Of a stretch of 64,000 nt of DNA, positions 26,262 through 35,086 are shown piece after piece; position 1 is the first letter of the stretch; every line of letters starts with the position of its first letter. This stretch comes from Nocardioides sp. QY071 (GTDB lineage Bacteria > Actinomycetota > Actinomycetes > Propionibacteriales > Nocardioidaceae), in NCBI RefSeq assembly GCF_029961765.1, contig NZ_CP124681.1:5270001-5334000 (forward strand). The letters run 5' to 3'. The translations under genes were made by a program, and so were the position numbers. The notes beneath the pieces are model-generated. The model saw only the letters and a list, made by a program, of their open reading frames with translations, was not told the origin of the DNA and searched no databases.

Positions 26262-27407
26262 GTGATCGATCGCTGGCAGCAGGCCGCCGGGCACGCCGAC
26301 TGGATCATCGGCCACCGCCGCCGACTCCACGAGGAGCCCGAGGTCGGCCTCGCCCTCCCCGACACCCACGCGTACGTCGCCGCGGCCCTGGCCGAGCTGG
26401 GGCTGAGCCCGGAGGTGCACGAGGCGGCCGGGGTCACCGCCGTGGTGCGCGGCCGCGAGGGCGGCCGGACGGTGGTCCTGCGGGCCGACATGGACGCGCT
26501 GCCGGTCCACGAGGAGACGGGCCTGCCCTTCGCGTCCCGCCGTGACGGCGCGATGCACGCGTGCGGGCACGACCTGCACATGGCGATGCTGCTCGGCGCC
26601 GCCCGCTGCCTGGTCGAGGAGGCGCCCCGGCGCGACACCGTGCTCGTCTTCCAGCCGGGCGAGGAGAGCGACCGCGGCGCGGTGCCCACCCTCGCGCGGC
26701 ACGCCCACCTCCGCCTCGACGACGCCGAGACCTTCGCGATCCACGTGCACGCGACCTGGCCTGCCGGCACGGTCTTCCACCGCCCCGGCGTGTTCATGGC
26801 TGCCGGCGACTGGTTCCGCATCACGTTCACGGGGCCGGGCGCGCATGCGAGCCAGCCCCACCTCGCCGGCAACCCGATCGTCGCCGGGGCCGACGTCGTC
26901 CACGGCCTGCGCCGCGCCGTCGCGGAGCTCGCGACGGACGAGCACCTCGTCGCCACGGTCACCGAGAGCCTGATGGGCAACACCGTCAACGTCATCCCCG
27001 CCGAGGGAAGCCTGCGCGGGACGCTGCGCACGCTGAGCAGGGAACGGCGCGCGGCCCTGGTCTCGGTGCTCCGCGACCTCGCCGAGCGGGCGGCCGAGGA
27101 CGCCGGCCTCGCCGTGTCCGTCGAGATCGTCGAGGGCTACCCACCGGTGGTCAACGACGCGACATACGACGACCGGCTGGTCGCCGCGCTCCAGCACGCG
27201 CCGGTCGAGGCGCGGCCGATGGCCGCCCCCTCGATGGTGATCGAGGACTACGCCTACTTCCTCGAGCGGTGGCCGGGCTCGATGGTCTACCTCGGCGCGC
27301 AGGTCCCGGGCCACGACGCGTTCAACCACGCGGCCGACGCGATGTTCGACGAGGGCGTGCTGGCGCTCGGCGCCGGCCTCCACCTGCTGGCGGCCGACGG
27401 CTTGTAA
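26262..27407 (+). CDS. M20-family amidohydrolase
   Basis: 381 residues. M20D-type metallopeptidase, the group of indole-acetyl-amino acid hydrolases and N-acyl amidohydrolases. The metal site is visible in RADMDALPVHEETGLPF, ACGHDLHMAMLLGAA and PGEESDRGA, and the dimerisation domain begins near VFMAAGDWFRI. GTG start. The stop codon lies inside the left arm of the inverted repeat at 27401. Substrate unknown. Confidence 0.9.
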   Translation: MIDRWQQAAGHADWIIGHRRRLHEEPEVGLALPDTHAYVAAALAELGLSPEVHEAAGVTAVVRGREGGRTVVLRADMDALPVHEETGLPFASRRDGAMHACGHDLHMAMLLGAARCLVEEAPRRDTVLVFQPGEESDRGAVPTLARHAHLRLDDAETFAIHVHATWPAGTVFHRPGVFMAAGDWFRITFTGPGAHASQPHLAGNPIVAGADVVHGLRRAVAELATDEHLVATVTESLMGNTVNVIPAEGSLRGTLRTLSRERRAALVSVLRDLAERAAEDAGLAVSVEIVEGYPPVVNDATYDDRLVAALQHAPVEARPMAAPSMVIEDYAYFLERWPGSMVYLGAQVPGHDAFNHAADAMFDEGVLALGAGLHLLAADGL

Positions 27408-27474
27408 CTAAGTGTTACAGCACGAAAAGCGGTGCAACAACACCCGGGTAGTGGACATAACACGTAGTTACAAG
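27401..27474. terminator. 17-bp inverted repeat between convergent genes
   Basis: CTTGTAACTAAGTGTTA (27401-27417) is mirrored, with one mismatch, by 27458-27474. The 40-base loop and arms are AT-rich beside the GC-rich neighbours, and the left arm holds the stop codon of the M20 gene. Most likely a bidirectional terminator of the two convergent genes, or a small mobile remnant. Confidence 0.55.
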
Positions 27475-27485
27475 GGCGCGCGAGC

Positions 27486-28397
27486 TCAGCCGGCGAAGTC
27501 GACCGGCACTCGCGCGCCGGCGAGCTCGGTGCTGCGTCCCGCGGCCCGGTTGGCCTCGGCGACGGCCTCGACGAGGTCGGCGCCGCCCGCGAGGGCGACG
27601 GCGAGGCAGCCGGTGAAGACGTCGCCGGCGCCACTCGTGTCGACCGCGTCGACCGGCTGCGCGGCGACGTGGCGCGCGGCCGCGTCGCGGGGTGCGACGT
27701 AGGCGCCGTGGGCTCCCATCGTCACCACGACGTCGCCCGCGAAGGCCAGGGTGGCCACACACGAGGCCACCTCCTCCGGCGTGCGCGGGGTGGGGCGACC
27801 GGCCAGCCGGCCGAGCTCGGCCTGGTTGGGCACGAGGACGTCGACGCGGTCGAGGAGCACACGTACGGCGACCGGGTCGGCAGGCATCGGGGCGGGGTTG
27901 AGGATCACCCGCGCCTCGGGGACCGCGCGGGCGGCCGCCTCGATGCAGGCCGTGGCGACCTCGAGCTGGGCGAGCACCACGGCGGGCCGCAGGTCGCCGA
28001 CGGCCTTCTCGACCTCCTCGGCGGCGAGGGCGCCGTTGGCGCCCGGGTCGACGACGATGTGGTTCTCTCCGGCGTCGTCGACCACGACCACGGCCGTGCC
28101 CGTGGCGACGGTGCCGAGCCGTCGTACGCTCGCGACGTCGACACCGCAGGCAGCCAGCGCGGCGACCGAGCGCTCGCCGGCGTCGTCGCCGCCGACCGCG
28201 CCGACCATCGCGACCGACGTCCCTCGGCTGCGGCCGAGCACCGCGGCCGCCGCGGCCTGGTTCGCGCCCTTGCCGCCGGGAGCACGGAACGATCCGGTGG
28301 CGAGCACCGTCTCTCCGGGCCGGGGCAGGCTCGGCACGCGCAGGGTCGTGTCCTCGTTGAGCGAGCCGACCACGCAGACGAGCGGGCCGCCGCTCAT
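27486..28397 (-). CDS. rbsK: Ribokinase
   Basis: 303 residues, PfkB-family sugar kinase that phosphorylates ribose with ATP. PGGKGANQAAAAA (about 38-50) and the DTSGAGDVFTGCLA anion-hole motif with the catalytic Asp (about 250-263) are clear. It is the last gene of the ABC-transport operon and its ATG overlaps the stop of the nucleoside hydrolase gene (ATGA), which makes ribose released from nucleosides the likely substrate. Confidence 0.92.
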   Translation of the reverse strand: MSGGPLVCVVGSLNEDTTLRVPSLPRPGETVLATGSFRAPGGKGANQAAAAAVLGRSRGTSVAMVGAVGGDDAGERSVAALAACGVDVASVRRLGTVATGTAVVVVDDAGENHIVVDPGANGALAAEEVEKAVGDLRPAVVLAQLEVATACIEAAARAVPEARVILNPAPMPADPVAVRVLLDRVDVLVPNQAELGRLAGRPTPRTPEEVASCVATLAFAGDVVVTMGAHGAYVAPRDAAARHVAAQPVDAVDTSGAGDVFTGCLAVALAGGADLVEAVAEANRAAGRSTELAGARVPVDFAG

Positions 28398-29356
28398 GGC
28401 GCGTCCCCGAGCCGGTGCAGCGCGTCGATCACCAGGTCCCAGTAGCGGTCGGCGTCGAGCCGGACCGCCACCTGGGCGTTGACGGGCTGGTCGGGGTAGC
28501 GGCGGTGCAGGTCGACGACCGTCGTGCCCCTCGTCCAGGTGCCGTCCAGCTCGACCGCGACGAAGGCCTCCCGCCACTCGATCACCTCGGGATCGACGAG
28601 GGCGGCGATGGTGCAGGGGTCGTGGACCGGCGGGGAGTCGAACTCCCACAGCCGGTGGTAGGAGTCGCCGAAGAAGCCCATCCAGGCCGCGCAGGTGCGG
28701 CCGATCCCGGTCGGGATCGCGCGCATCCGCTCCACCACCTCCGGGGTGGCGAGCGCCTGGTGGGTGAGGTTGAGCCCGACCATCCGCACGGGCACGCCCG
28801 AGCGCAGCACGACGTCGAGTGCCTCCGGGTCGGCGTAGGTGTTGAACTCCGCGGTCGGCGTGTGGTTGCCGCGCTCGGTGCTGCCGCCCATGAAGACCAC
28901 CTCGGCGATCCGGTCGGCCACCTCGGGGTGATCGCGCAGCAGCCGGCCCGCGTTGGTCATCGGCCCGGTCACCACGAGGGTCACCGGCTCCGCGGCCTCA
29001 AGCAGCCGGTGGCGCAGGAAGGCCACGGCGTCCTCGGCGACCGGGTCCGCGGCGGGCTCCGGCAGCGGCGGGCCGTCGAGGCCGCTCACGCCGTGGACGT
29101 AGTTCCCGAGGGCGACGTCGCCGACCAGCGGGCCGGCCGCCCCGACGGCCACGGGTACGTCGGCCCGACCGGCGAGAGCGAGGACCCGTTGCGCGTTGCG
29201 GGTGGCGTCCTCCACGGCACAGTTGCCGAAGCAGGTCGAGATGCCGAGCAGGCGCACCTGGGGCGAGCCGAGCGCCAGCAGGATCGCGACGGCGTCGTCG
29301 TGGCCGGGGTCGCAGTCGAGCAGGATCGACACCGGGCGGGGCTGGTCCGGGGCCAT
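28394..29356 (-). CDS. Nucleoside hydrolase (IUNH family)
   Basis: 320 residues. Cleaves the N-glycosidic bond of nucleosides to base and ribose. The calcium site is ILLDCDPGHDDAVAILLAL (about 10-28, DCDPGHDDA); NAEFN-like TAEFNTYADPEAL follows at about 170, and the His of the leaving-group site is near residue 250 (HDPCTIAAL). Two bases separate it from the upstream gene. Its product feeds the ribokinase gene with which it overlaps. Confidence 0.92.
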   Translation of the reverse strand: MAPDQPRPVSILLDCDPGHDDAVAILLALGSPQVRLLGISTCFGNCAVEDATRNAQRVLALAGRADVPVAVGAAGPLVGDVALGNYVHGVSGLDGPPLPEPAADPVAEDAVAFLRHRLLEAAEPVTLVVTGPMTNAGRLLRDHPEVADRIAEVVFMGGSTERGNHTPTAEFNTYADPEALDVVLRSGVPVRMVGLNLTHQALATPEVVERMRAIPTGIGRTCAAWMGFFGDSYHRLWEFDSPPVHDPCTIAALVDPEVIEWREAFVAVELDGTWTRGTTVVDLHRRYPDQPVNAQVAVRLDADRYWDLVIDALHRLGDAP

Positions 29357-29358
29357 GC

Positions 29359-30108
29359 TCAGGCGCCGCCCGCCAGCCAGGTGATCATGCCGCCGACCAC
29401 GGCGGGGAAGCCGTCCCAGGCCAGGAACTCCTCGGGGCACCAGTGCGGGCCGATGTCGGAGGTCCAGACCAGCGAGCGGCCCTCGCCCACGCTCGCCGTC
29501 GCGACCAGGACGTCGCCACCGACGGTCGCGACGACCTCGGCGTCCTCCTTGGCGAGGACGTGGTTGTAGCCCAACAGCTCGGGAGCGCCCGGCGCCCAGG
29601 ACGCGGCGAGCGGGTGGCCGGTCGCGACCAGCTCGACGGCGGCCCCCTCCGGCGCCTCGACCCGGTCGTCGGACTCCCGCATGGTCACCGGCAGGACGTC
29701 GGCCAGCGGGCTGCGCGCGAAGTTCGCCCGTGCCTGGAAGCCCTGGAAGCTGAGGTAGCCGCCGGCCATCATCAGCCCGCCCCCCTGGCGGGTCCACTCG
29801 ACCAGCGCGTGCAGCGGGTTGCCGCTGCGCTTGCCCTCCAGCCAGGTCTCGGGCGGGAGCACGAAGGAGTTGTAGCCGATGTCGGAGAGGATGACGACGT
29901 CGTACGCCGAGAGCCCGGCGACGTCGCGCGGGAACCGGTTCGGCACGTCGTGGGCGTACATCTGCTCGATCGTGATGCCCTGCTGGGCGGCCGCCTCGAT
30001 GAACGCGTCCGCCCCGGTGTGGAAGGTCGTGCTGGTGAACTCGTCGAAGCCCTTCACGTGAGTGGCGGTCGAGATCCAGCTCTCGCCTGCGAGCAGTACA
30101 CGGGTCAT
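29359..30108 (-). CDS. Putative GATase1-like / ThuA-type protein
   Basis: 249 residues. Flavodoxin-like alpha/beta fold of the class I glutamine-amidotransferase-like superfamily: MTRVLLAGESW, YDVVILSDIGYNSF, WTRQGGGLMMAGGYLSFQG (where amidotransferases carry the nucleophile elbow), and LVWTSDIGPHW at the end. No catalytic Cys at the elbow (GGGLMMAGG), so it is not an amidotransferase; ThuA-like proteins act in sugar metabolism. Third enzyme of the transport operon; function within it unknown. Confidence 0.75.
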   Translation of the reverse strand: MTRVLLAGESWISTATHVKGFDEFTSTTFHTGADAFIEAAAQQGITIEQMYAHDVPNRFPRDVAGLSAYDVVILSDIGYNSFVLPPETWLEGKRSGNPLHALVEWTRQGGGLMMAGGYLSFQGFQARANFARSPLADVLPVTMRESDDRVEAPEGAAVELVATGHPLAASWAPGAPELLGYNHVLAKEDAEVVATVGGDVLVATASVGEGRSLVWTSDIGPHWCPEEFLAWDGFPAVVGGMITWLAGGA

Positions 30109-30122
30109 GGTGGGTGTCCTCC

Positions 30123-31151
30123 CTATCGGGTGAGGAGGCGCCGCGGGTTGTCGACCAGCAGCGTCTCGATGTCGGTTTCGGTCAGGCCGTGCCGGCGTAG
30201 GCGGGGCACGAAGAACTGGGGGATGTGGGCGTAGCCGGGGCCGCCGTGGCACCGCAGGAGCGACTTGAGGAAGACGTCCTGGCTGAGGAGCAGCCGCTCG
30301 CCGTGGCCGAGGTCGACCAGCCGCGCGATCCAGGCGGCGTTCTGCTCGTCGGACGGGCACTGCACGCCCTGGTCGGCGTAGAACACCTCCATGCCGACCA
30401 TGTCGTACTGCACCCACGCGCCCCGCCGGAGCAGCTCGACCTGGTAGTCGAGGTCGTCACCGGAGGGGCCCATGTGGCACAGCACCACGCGGGCAGGATC
30501 GACCTGGAGCTCGTCGGCGAGGTCGAGCACGTCGCGACCGCGCCGGAACCAGCCGGGCAGGTGCACCTGGACCGGCAGGCCCGAGGCCCGCTGCGCCAGG
30601 AACGCGCCCCGCAGACTGGCCTGCTCGGCCGGCGTGAAGTCGGCCCCGACGCCGATCTCCCCGATGAAGCCGGGACGGATGCCGTCCTCGCCCTCCTCGA
30701 GGTCGGCCAGGATCCGCTCGGCGATGGCTTCCGGCGCGAGGCCGTGCACGTCCGCCGGTTGGGCGGCGTCGAGGTAGTAGCCGGTGCCGGCGACCACGTG
30801 CACGCCGGTGCGCTCGCTCACCTCCCGCAGTCGCGCGAGGTCACGGCCGAGACCGAGGCCCGTGGCGTCGAGGATCGTCCCGCCCCCGAGGGCGGCGAAT
30901 CGCGCCACCTCCGCGACGCAGACCTCCACGTCGTCGAGCCGGCAGTTGTCGCGGTTGCCGAACGGGTCCTGCCGCAGCTCCCAGCCGAGGTCCTCGGTGA
31001 CGGGCGCGTCGGCGTACGCGTCGGGGTCGATGCCCGGGAGCGTCGAGCGCTGCCACCACGAGGACACGTCGTTGAGCAGGTGCTCGTGGGTGAGCACGAC
31101 CCCCAGCTCCGTGACCGGCACCGGGCCACGGACGGTCATCACCTCGCTCAT
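30123..31151 (-). CDS. Phosphotriesterase-family hydrolase
   Basis: 342 residues. Amidohydrolase-superfamily TIM barrel of the phosphotriesterase/lactonase type. Metal ligands are seen: VVLTHEHLL (His-x-His), a bridging-acid region FIGEIGVGADF (Glu in place of the carbamoylated Lys), VQVHLPGW, LCHMGPSGD and the last Asp in LLSQDVFLKS. The original activity of the family is lactone or ester hydrolysis. Overlaps the permease stop (ATGA). Role in the pathway is inferred only from operon membership. Confidence 0.85.
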   Translation of the reverse strand: MSEVMTVRGPVPVTELGVVLTHEHLLNDVSSWWQRSTLPGIDPDAYADAPVTEDLGWELRQDPFGNRDNCRLDDVEVCVAEVARFAALGGGTILDATGLGLGRDLARLREVSERTGVHVVAGTGYYLDAAQPADVHGLAPEAIAERILADLEEGEDGIRPGFIGEIGVGADFTPAEQASLRGAFLAQRASGLPVQVHLPGWFRRGRDVLDLADELQVDPARVVLCHMGPSGDDLDYQVELLRRGAWVQYDMVGMEVFYADQGVQCPSDEQNAAWIARLVDLGHGERLLLSQDVFLKSLLRCHGGPGYAHIPQFFVPRLRRHGLTETDIETLLVDNPRRLLTR

Positions 31152-32149
31152 CCGCGAGTCCCGACGATCCTGCCGAAGAGCTTGCTGTTGAGGAAGATCG
31201 CGACGATCAGGATCAGTCCCTGGGTGATCGGCACCCAGTAGACGTCGACCTTGGACAGCACCAGGCCGTTGTTGATGATGCCCAGGGTCAGGGCGCCGAC
31301 GGCCGAGCCGATGATCGAGCCGCGCCCACCCATCAGGCTGGTGCCACCGAGCACGACCGCCGTGATCACCTCGAGCTCGAAGGCGGTGCCGGAGTTCGAC
31401 GACCCACTGCCCAGCCGCGCCGCGGTGATCACGCCGGCCAGGCCGGCGAGGACGCCGGTGAGTCCGAGCACCGTGACCTGGATCCGCCGGATGTCGACGC
31501 CCGCCCGGCGCAGCGACTCGTCGTTGGAGCCGACCGCCGTGACGTAGCGCCCGAAGCGGGTGTGGTTGAAGACGTACCACCCCGCGATGACCGCGATCAC
31601 CGCGATCCAGGTCGGCGTGTAGATGCCGGCCAGCGAGCCCTGGCCCAGCGGGAGCAGGAAGTCGGAGGTGATCGGGGTGCTGTAGCCGTCGGTGATCAGC
31701 AGCGCGACCCCGCGGACCGCCGTCAACGCGGCGAGCGTCACGATGAACGACTGCACCTTGCCGAACGCCGTGATCATCCCGCTGGCCAACCCGATCGCCA
31801 ACGCGATCGCGAGCGTGCCGACCAGCGCGACGACGGGGTTGCCGCTCTCGGCGAACAGGCCGAGGGCGGCCGCCGAGAGACCGACGATCGAGCCCACCGA
31901 CAGGTCGATCTGGCCGGTGGTGATGACGAAGGTCATGCCCACCGCGACGATCACGGTCGGCGCGACCTGGCGCAGCACGTTGACCAGGTTCGTGGTGGTG
32001 AGGAAGGCGTCGGAGGCCAGGCTGAAGTAGGCGAACAGCACGACGAAGACGACGCTGATCGAGATGACGCCGAAGTTCTTGGCGACGAAGTCGCGGCGGC
32101 TGTCGCGCCGGGCGTCGCGGTCCGGGACGGACGTGGTGGTGGCACTCAT
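31148..32149 (-). CDS. ABC transporter permease (RbsC type)
   Basis: 333 residues with about ten hydrophobic helices; carbohydrate-uptake CUT2 type permease. EAA-like loop and the family's pattern TFVITTGQIDLSVGSIVGLSA (about 77-97) are clear, as is SLMGGRGSIIGSAVGAL near the C-terminus. It probably imports a ribosyl compound such as a nucleoside. Start at 32149 lies five bases after the ATPase gene. Confidence 0.92.
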   Translation of the reverse strand: MSATTTSVPDRDARRDSRRDFVAKNFGVISISVVFVVLFAYFSLASDAFLTTTNLVNVLRQVAPTVIVAVGMTFVITTGQIDLSVGSIVGLSAAALGLFAESGNPVVALVGTLAIALAIGLASGMITAFGKVQSFIVTLAALTAVRGVALLITDGYSTPITSDFLLPLGQGSLAGIYTPTWIAVIAVIAGWYVFNHTRFGRYVTAVGSNDESLRRAGVDIRRIQVTVLGLTGVLAGLAGVITAARLGSGSSNSGTAFELEVITAVVLGGTSLMGGRGSIIGSAVGALTLGIINNGLVLSKVDVYWVPITQGLILIVAIFLNSKLFGRIVGTRG

Positions 32150-32153
32150 CGCT

Positions 32154-32915
32154 CTACTTCCCCATCATCGCGGTGACCAGTCCGGTCAGGTCGGTCTCGG
32201 CCGGGTCGAGCTCCCGGTGGTTGACGCCCTCGTGCAGGACGACGAACCGGTCGGCGACCTCGAAGAGGTCCTGCAGCCGGTGGGTGATCAGGATGACGCT
32301 GACCCCACGCTCCGAGACGTCGCGGATCAGCTGCAGGGTCATCTCCACCTCGCGGGCGGCGAGCGCCGCGGTCGGCTCGTCGAGGACGAGCACCCGGGGC
32401 TCGAACGCGACGGCACGGGCGATCGCGATCGCCTGCCGCTGACCGCCGGACATGTTGGCGACCAGCTGACGGGTGTCGGAGATCCGGATGTGCAGCTTGG
32501 CCAGGTCCTCGGCCGCCTCGCGGTGCATCCGCTCGTGGTCGAGCCTGCGGGTGAGCCGATGGTAGGGCTCGCGGCCGAGGAACAGGTTGCCGGCGACGTC
32601 GACGTCGTTGCACAGGGCGAGGTCCTGGTAGACCATCTCGATGCCGTGCGCCCGCGCCGCCCGGGGTCCGGTGCCGGTCAGCTCCTCGCCGTCGACGAGG
32701 ATCCTGCCCTTGTCGGGCACGACGGCGCCGGCCAGCATCTTCATCAGGGTCGACTTGCCCGCGCCGTTGTCGCCGACGAGGCCCACGACCTCGCCACGCC
32801 CGACCCTCAGGTCGACCCCGCGCAGCACCTTGAGCGCTCCGTAGCTCTTGGTGATGCCCTGCATCTCCACGCGGGGCACGGCACCCGCCGTGCCCCCGTC
32901 CAGCTCCGCGGTCAT
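32154..32915 (-). CDS. ABC transporter ATPase
   Basis: 253 residues, a single nucleotide-binding domain: Walker A GDNGAGKSTLM (about 44-54), Q-loop VYQDLALC, signature MSGGQRQAIA (about 158) and Walker B VLVLDEPTAAL. CUT2 transporters usually have two fused domains (RbsA); this one has a single domain and would work as a homodimer, as in the FrcA/XylG-like short forms. ATG overlaps the stop of the binding-protein gene. Confidence 0.92.
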   Translation of the reverse strand: MTAELDGGTAGAVPRVEMQGITKSYGALKVLRGVDLRVGRGEVVGLVGDNGAGKSTLMKMLAGAVVPDKGRILVDGEELTGTGPRAARAHGIEMVYQDLALCNDVDVAGNLFLGREPYHRLTRRLDHERMHREAAEDLAKLHIRISDTRQLVANMSGGQRQAIAIARAVAFEPRVLVLDEPTAALAAREVEMTLQLIRDVSERGVSVILITHRLQDLFEVADRFVVLHEGVNHRELDPAETDLTGLVTAMMGK

Positions 32916-33868
32916 TCGAAGATGGACCGGAAGTCGTCGACGTTGTCCTTGGTCACGATGGTGATCGGGACGTCGATGAAGCCCTTCGGCTCCGCACCTC
33001 CGATGACGGCCTTCAGCTCATCGACGGCCTCGACGCCCTCCTGGCGCGGGTCCTGCTGGACCACGGCGGTGACCAGGCCGGAGTCGATGCCGGCGATCAC
33101 CTCGGCCGTGAGGTCCCAGCCGATGATCTTCGTCGTGCCGGCCGGGTCGAGGGCGGCGACGGCGCCCACCGTCGCCGGCTCACCGGTGGTGTAGACGAAG
33201 TCCAGGTCGGGCTCCGCGGTCACCAGGTTCTGCGCCGCCGTGGCGGCCTTCTCCTGGACGTTGTCGCCGTTGACGCTCTGCGCGTGCGTGGCGCCGGCGG
33301 CGTCGATGACCTTGCGGAAGCTGTCCTCCCGCTGGTTCTGGATGAAGGAGTTGCGAGCGTCGACGACGCCGTACTTGCCCTTGGCCAGGCCGTTGTCGAC
33401 GACCCAGGTGCCGGCCTCGGCGCCGGCCGCGTCGTTGTCGACGCCCACGAAGGTGTCCGCGGCGCCCTTCTCGAGCTCGGCGTCGATGGCGACCACCCGG
33501 ACACCCGCCTGCTTCGCGGCCTTCACGGCCGGCAGCACGCCGTTGACGTCGATGGCGACGACGATCAGGCCGGTCACCTGCTGGGTCACGAAGTTCTCGA
33601 TGTCGGAGTTCTGCTTGGCCGGGTCGTTGTTGGCGTTGGCGATGGTGAGCTCGCAGCCGGCCTTCTTCGCCGCCTCCTCGGCGCCCTCGTTCATCTGGGT
33701 GAAGAAGGCGGCGGTCTGGTTGATCTGGGTCATGCCGATGACGCACTCGCCGCTGCCCGACCCGCCGGACCCGGCCTTGTCGTCACCGTCGTTGCCGGTG
33801 CTGCATCCGGCGAGCACCAGGGCCGCGGCGCCGGTCGCCGCGACGATGGTCCGATTCATCCTGGCCAT
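32912..33868 (-). CDS. Sugar-binding lipoprotein of the CUT2 transporter
   Basis: 318 residues. Lipobox LVLAGC (Cys at about 22), then a periplasmic-binding-protein type I fold: CVIGMTQINQTAAFFTQMNEGAEEA, ENFVTQQVTGLIVVAID, VRVVAIDAE. Ligand probably a ribose- or nucleoside-like sugar. AAGGAG lies eight bases before the ATG at 33868. First gene of the operon; the two LacI-type boxes lie just upstream. Confidence 0.92.
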   Translation of the reverse strand: MARMNRTIVAATGAAALVLAGCSTGNDGDDKAGSGGSGSGECVIGMTQINQTAAFFTQMNEGAEEAAKKAGCELTIANANNDPAKQNSDIENFVTQQVTGLIVVAIDVNGVLPAVKAAKQAGVRVVAIDAELEKGAADTFVGVDNDAAGAEAGTWVVDNGLAKGKYGVVDARNSFIQNQREDSFRKVIDAAGATHAQSVNGDNVQEKAATAAQNLVTAEPDLDFVYTTGEPATVGAVAALDPAGTTKIIGWDLTAEVIAGIDSGLVTAVVQQDPRQEGVEAVDELKAVIGGAEPKGFIDVPITIVTKDNVDDFRSIFE

Positions 33869-33884
33869 GCGCGCACACTCCTTG

Positions 33885-33898
33885 GGTAATCGATTTCC
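33885..33898. promoter_or_regulatory. LacI-family operator 1
   Basis: GGTAATCGATTTCC, a near palindrome around ATCGAT. It lies sixteen bases before the binding-protein start and next to the ribosome site, so a bound repressor would block the operon. Confidence 0.75.
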
Positions 33899-33949
33899 GA
33901 GACCGTTTCCGTCGAGCGTAGGAAGTGACCCGAACCACGTCCAGAGGTC

Positions 33950-33963
33950 GGTAATCGATTTCC
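33950..33963. promoter_or_regulatory. LacI-family operator 2
   Basis: An identical GGTAATCGATTTCC exactly 65 bases from operator 1 in the same divergent gap, allowing looping or control of both the operon and the regulator gene. Confidence 0.75.
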
Positions 33964-34017
33964 ACGGATTGAGACGATCGTTTCGCACGAGCAGCCGCGC
34001 GACGGCAGGATCAGAGG

Positions 34018-35031
34018 GTGCGTCCCCGACCTCGACCCCGCTCACCGCGCATGGCGGACGTCGCCCGCGAGGCCGGCGTCTCCGTCGCCACGGTCTCCCG
34101 CGCGCTCAGCGGCACCCGCGCGGTCGACCCCGCCCTGGCCGAGCGGGTCCTCGCCGCCGCCGAGCGGCTCGGCTACCAGGTGAACCTGGTCGGCCGGGCC
34201 CTGCGCCAGACGCGCACGGCCACCGTGGGACTGGTCGTACCCGACCTCGACAACCCGTTCTTCTCCGCGCTCGCCCAGCACCTGGCACGGGTGTTCACCG
34301 AGACCGACGTCGACCTCTTCGTGTTCGCCGCCGACGGCTCCCTGGCGACCGAGCTGCGCGGCGTGCGCTCGTTCCTCGGCCGGCAGGTCGACGCCCTCGT
34401 GATGATCCCGGTCCACGAGGTCGACAGCGCCGACGCCGTCGAGCTGGCGGCCCGGGCGGTGCCCACCGTCCAGCTGGACCGGTGCGTGCCCTCCACCGCG
34501 GCCCACTTCGTGGCCGTCAACAACCTGCGTGGCATGGAGCTCGTCGGCGAGCACGCCGCGGCCCGCATCGACCTGGCCCGGCAGCCGGTCGTGTACGTCG
34601 GCGCCGAGCCCGACTCCTCCTCCGCCCACGAGCGGCTCGACGGCTTCCGCCAGGCGTTCGGCCCGGACGCCCCCGTGCTGCTGGGCTCCTTCTCCAGCGC
34701 GTGGGGCAACGAGGCCGCGCGGCGGCTGCTGGCCGACGGGTGGGAGCGGGCGACCGTGGTGACCGCGGCCGACGTGATCGCCCTCGGCGTGCTGTCCCAG
34801 CTGCTGCACGCGGGTCGCGCCGTACCGGACGACTTCCGGGTGATCGGCTTCGACGGGATCGGCGCCGGGACGCTGGCCCACCCGCCGCTGACGACCGTGC
34901 GCCAGCCGGTCGAGGAGATGACCCTGGCGATCCGCGACCTGATCGACGGTGGCGAGGGGCCCGAGCGCGACGCGCCCACCCACGGCCACCGGTTCGCCCC
35001 GGTCTTCATCGAGGGCGAGACGAGCCCGTGA
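34018..35031 (+). CDS. LacI-family transcriptional regulator
   Basis: 337 residues. HTH MADVAREAGVSVATVSRALSG (about 11-31), hinge helix with VGRALRQTRT, and a ribose-binding-protein-like effector domain (VGLVVPDLDNPFFSAL onward). It is divergent from the transporter operon and two identical operator boxes lie between, so it very likely represses the operon and itself, with the imported sugar as inducer. CAGGAT plus six bases precedes the GTG. Confidence 0.92.
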   Translation: MRPRPRPRSPRMADVAREAGVSVATVSRALSGTRAVDPALAERVLAAAERLGYQVNLVGRALRQTRTATVGLVVPDLDNPFFSALAQHLARVFTETDVDLFVFAADGSLATELRGVRSFLGRQVDALVMIPVHEVDSADAVELAARAVPTVQLDRCVPSTAAHFVAVNNLRGMELVGEHAAARIDLARQPVVYVGAEPDSSSAHERLDGFRQAFGPDAPVLLGSFSSAWGNEAARRLLADGWERATVVTAADVIALGVLSQLLHAGRAVPDDFRVIGFDGIGAGTLAHPPLTTVRQPVEEMTLAIRDLIDGGEGPERDAPTHGHRFAPVFIEGETSP

Positions 35032-35033
35032 CG

Positions 35034-35071
35034 ACGACGGCCCCGCCGACCGAGGTCGGCGGGGCCGTCGT
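35034..35071. terminator. Perfect 18-bp terminator hairpin
   Basis: ACGACGGCCCCGCCGACC (35034-35051) is an exact inverted repeat of 35054-35071 with a two-base loop, three bases after the LacI stop. It serves the convergent lipoprotein gene as well. Confidence 0.8.
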
Positions 35072-35086
35072 ACGGCACTCAGCGGG

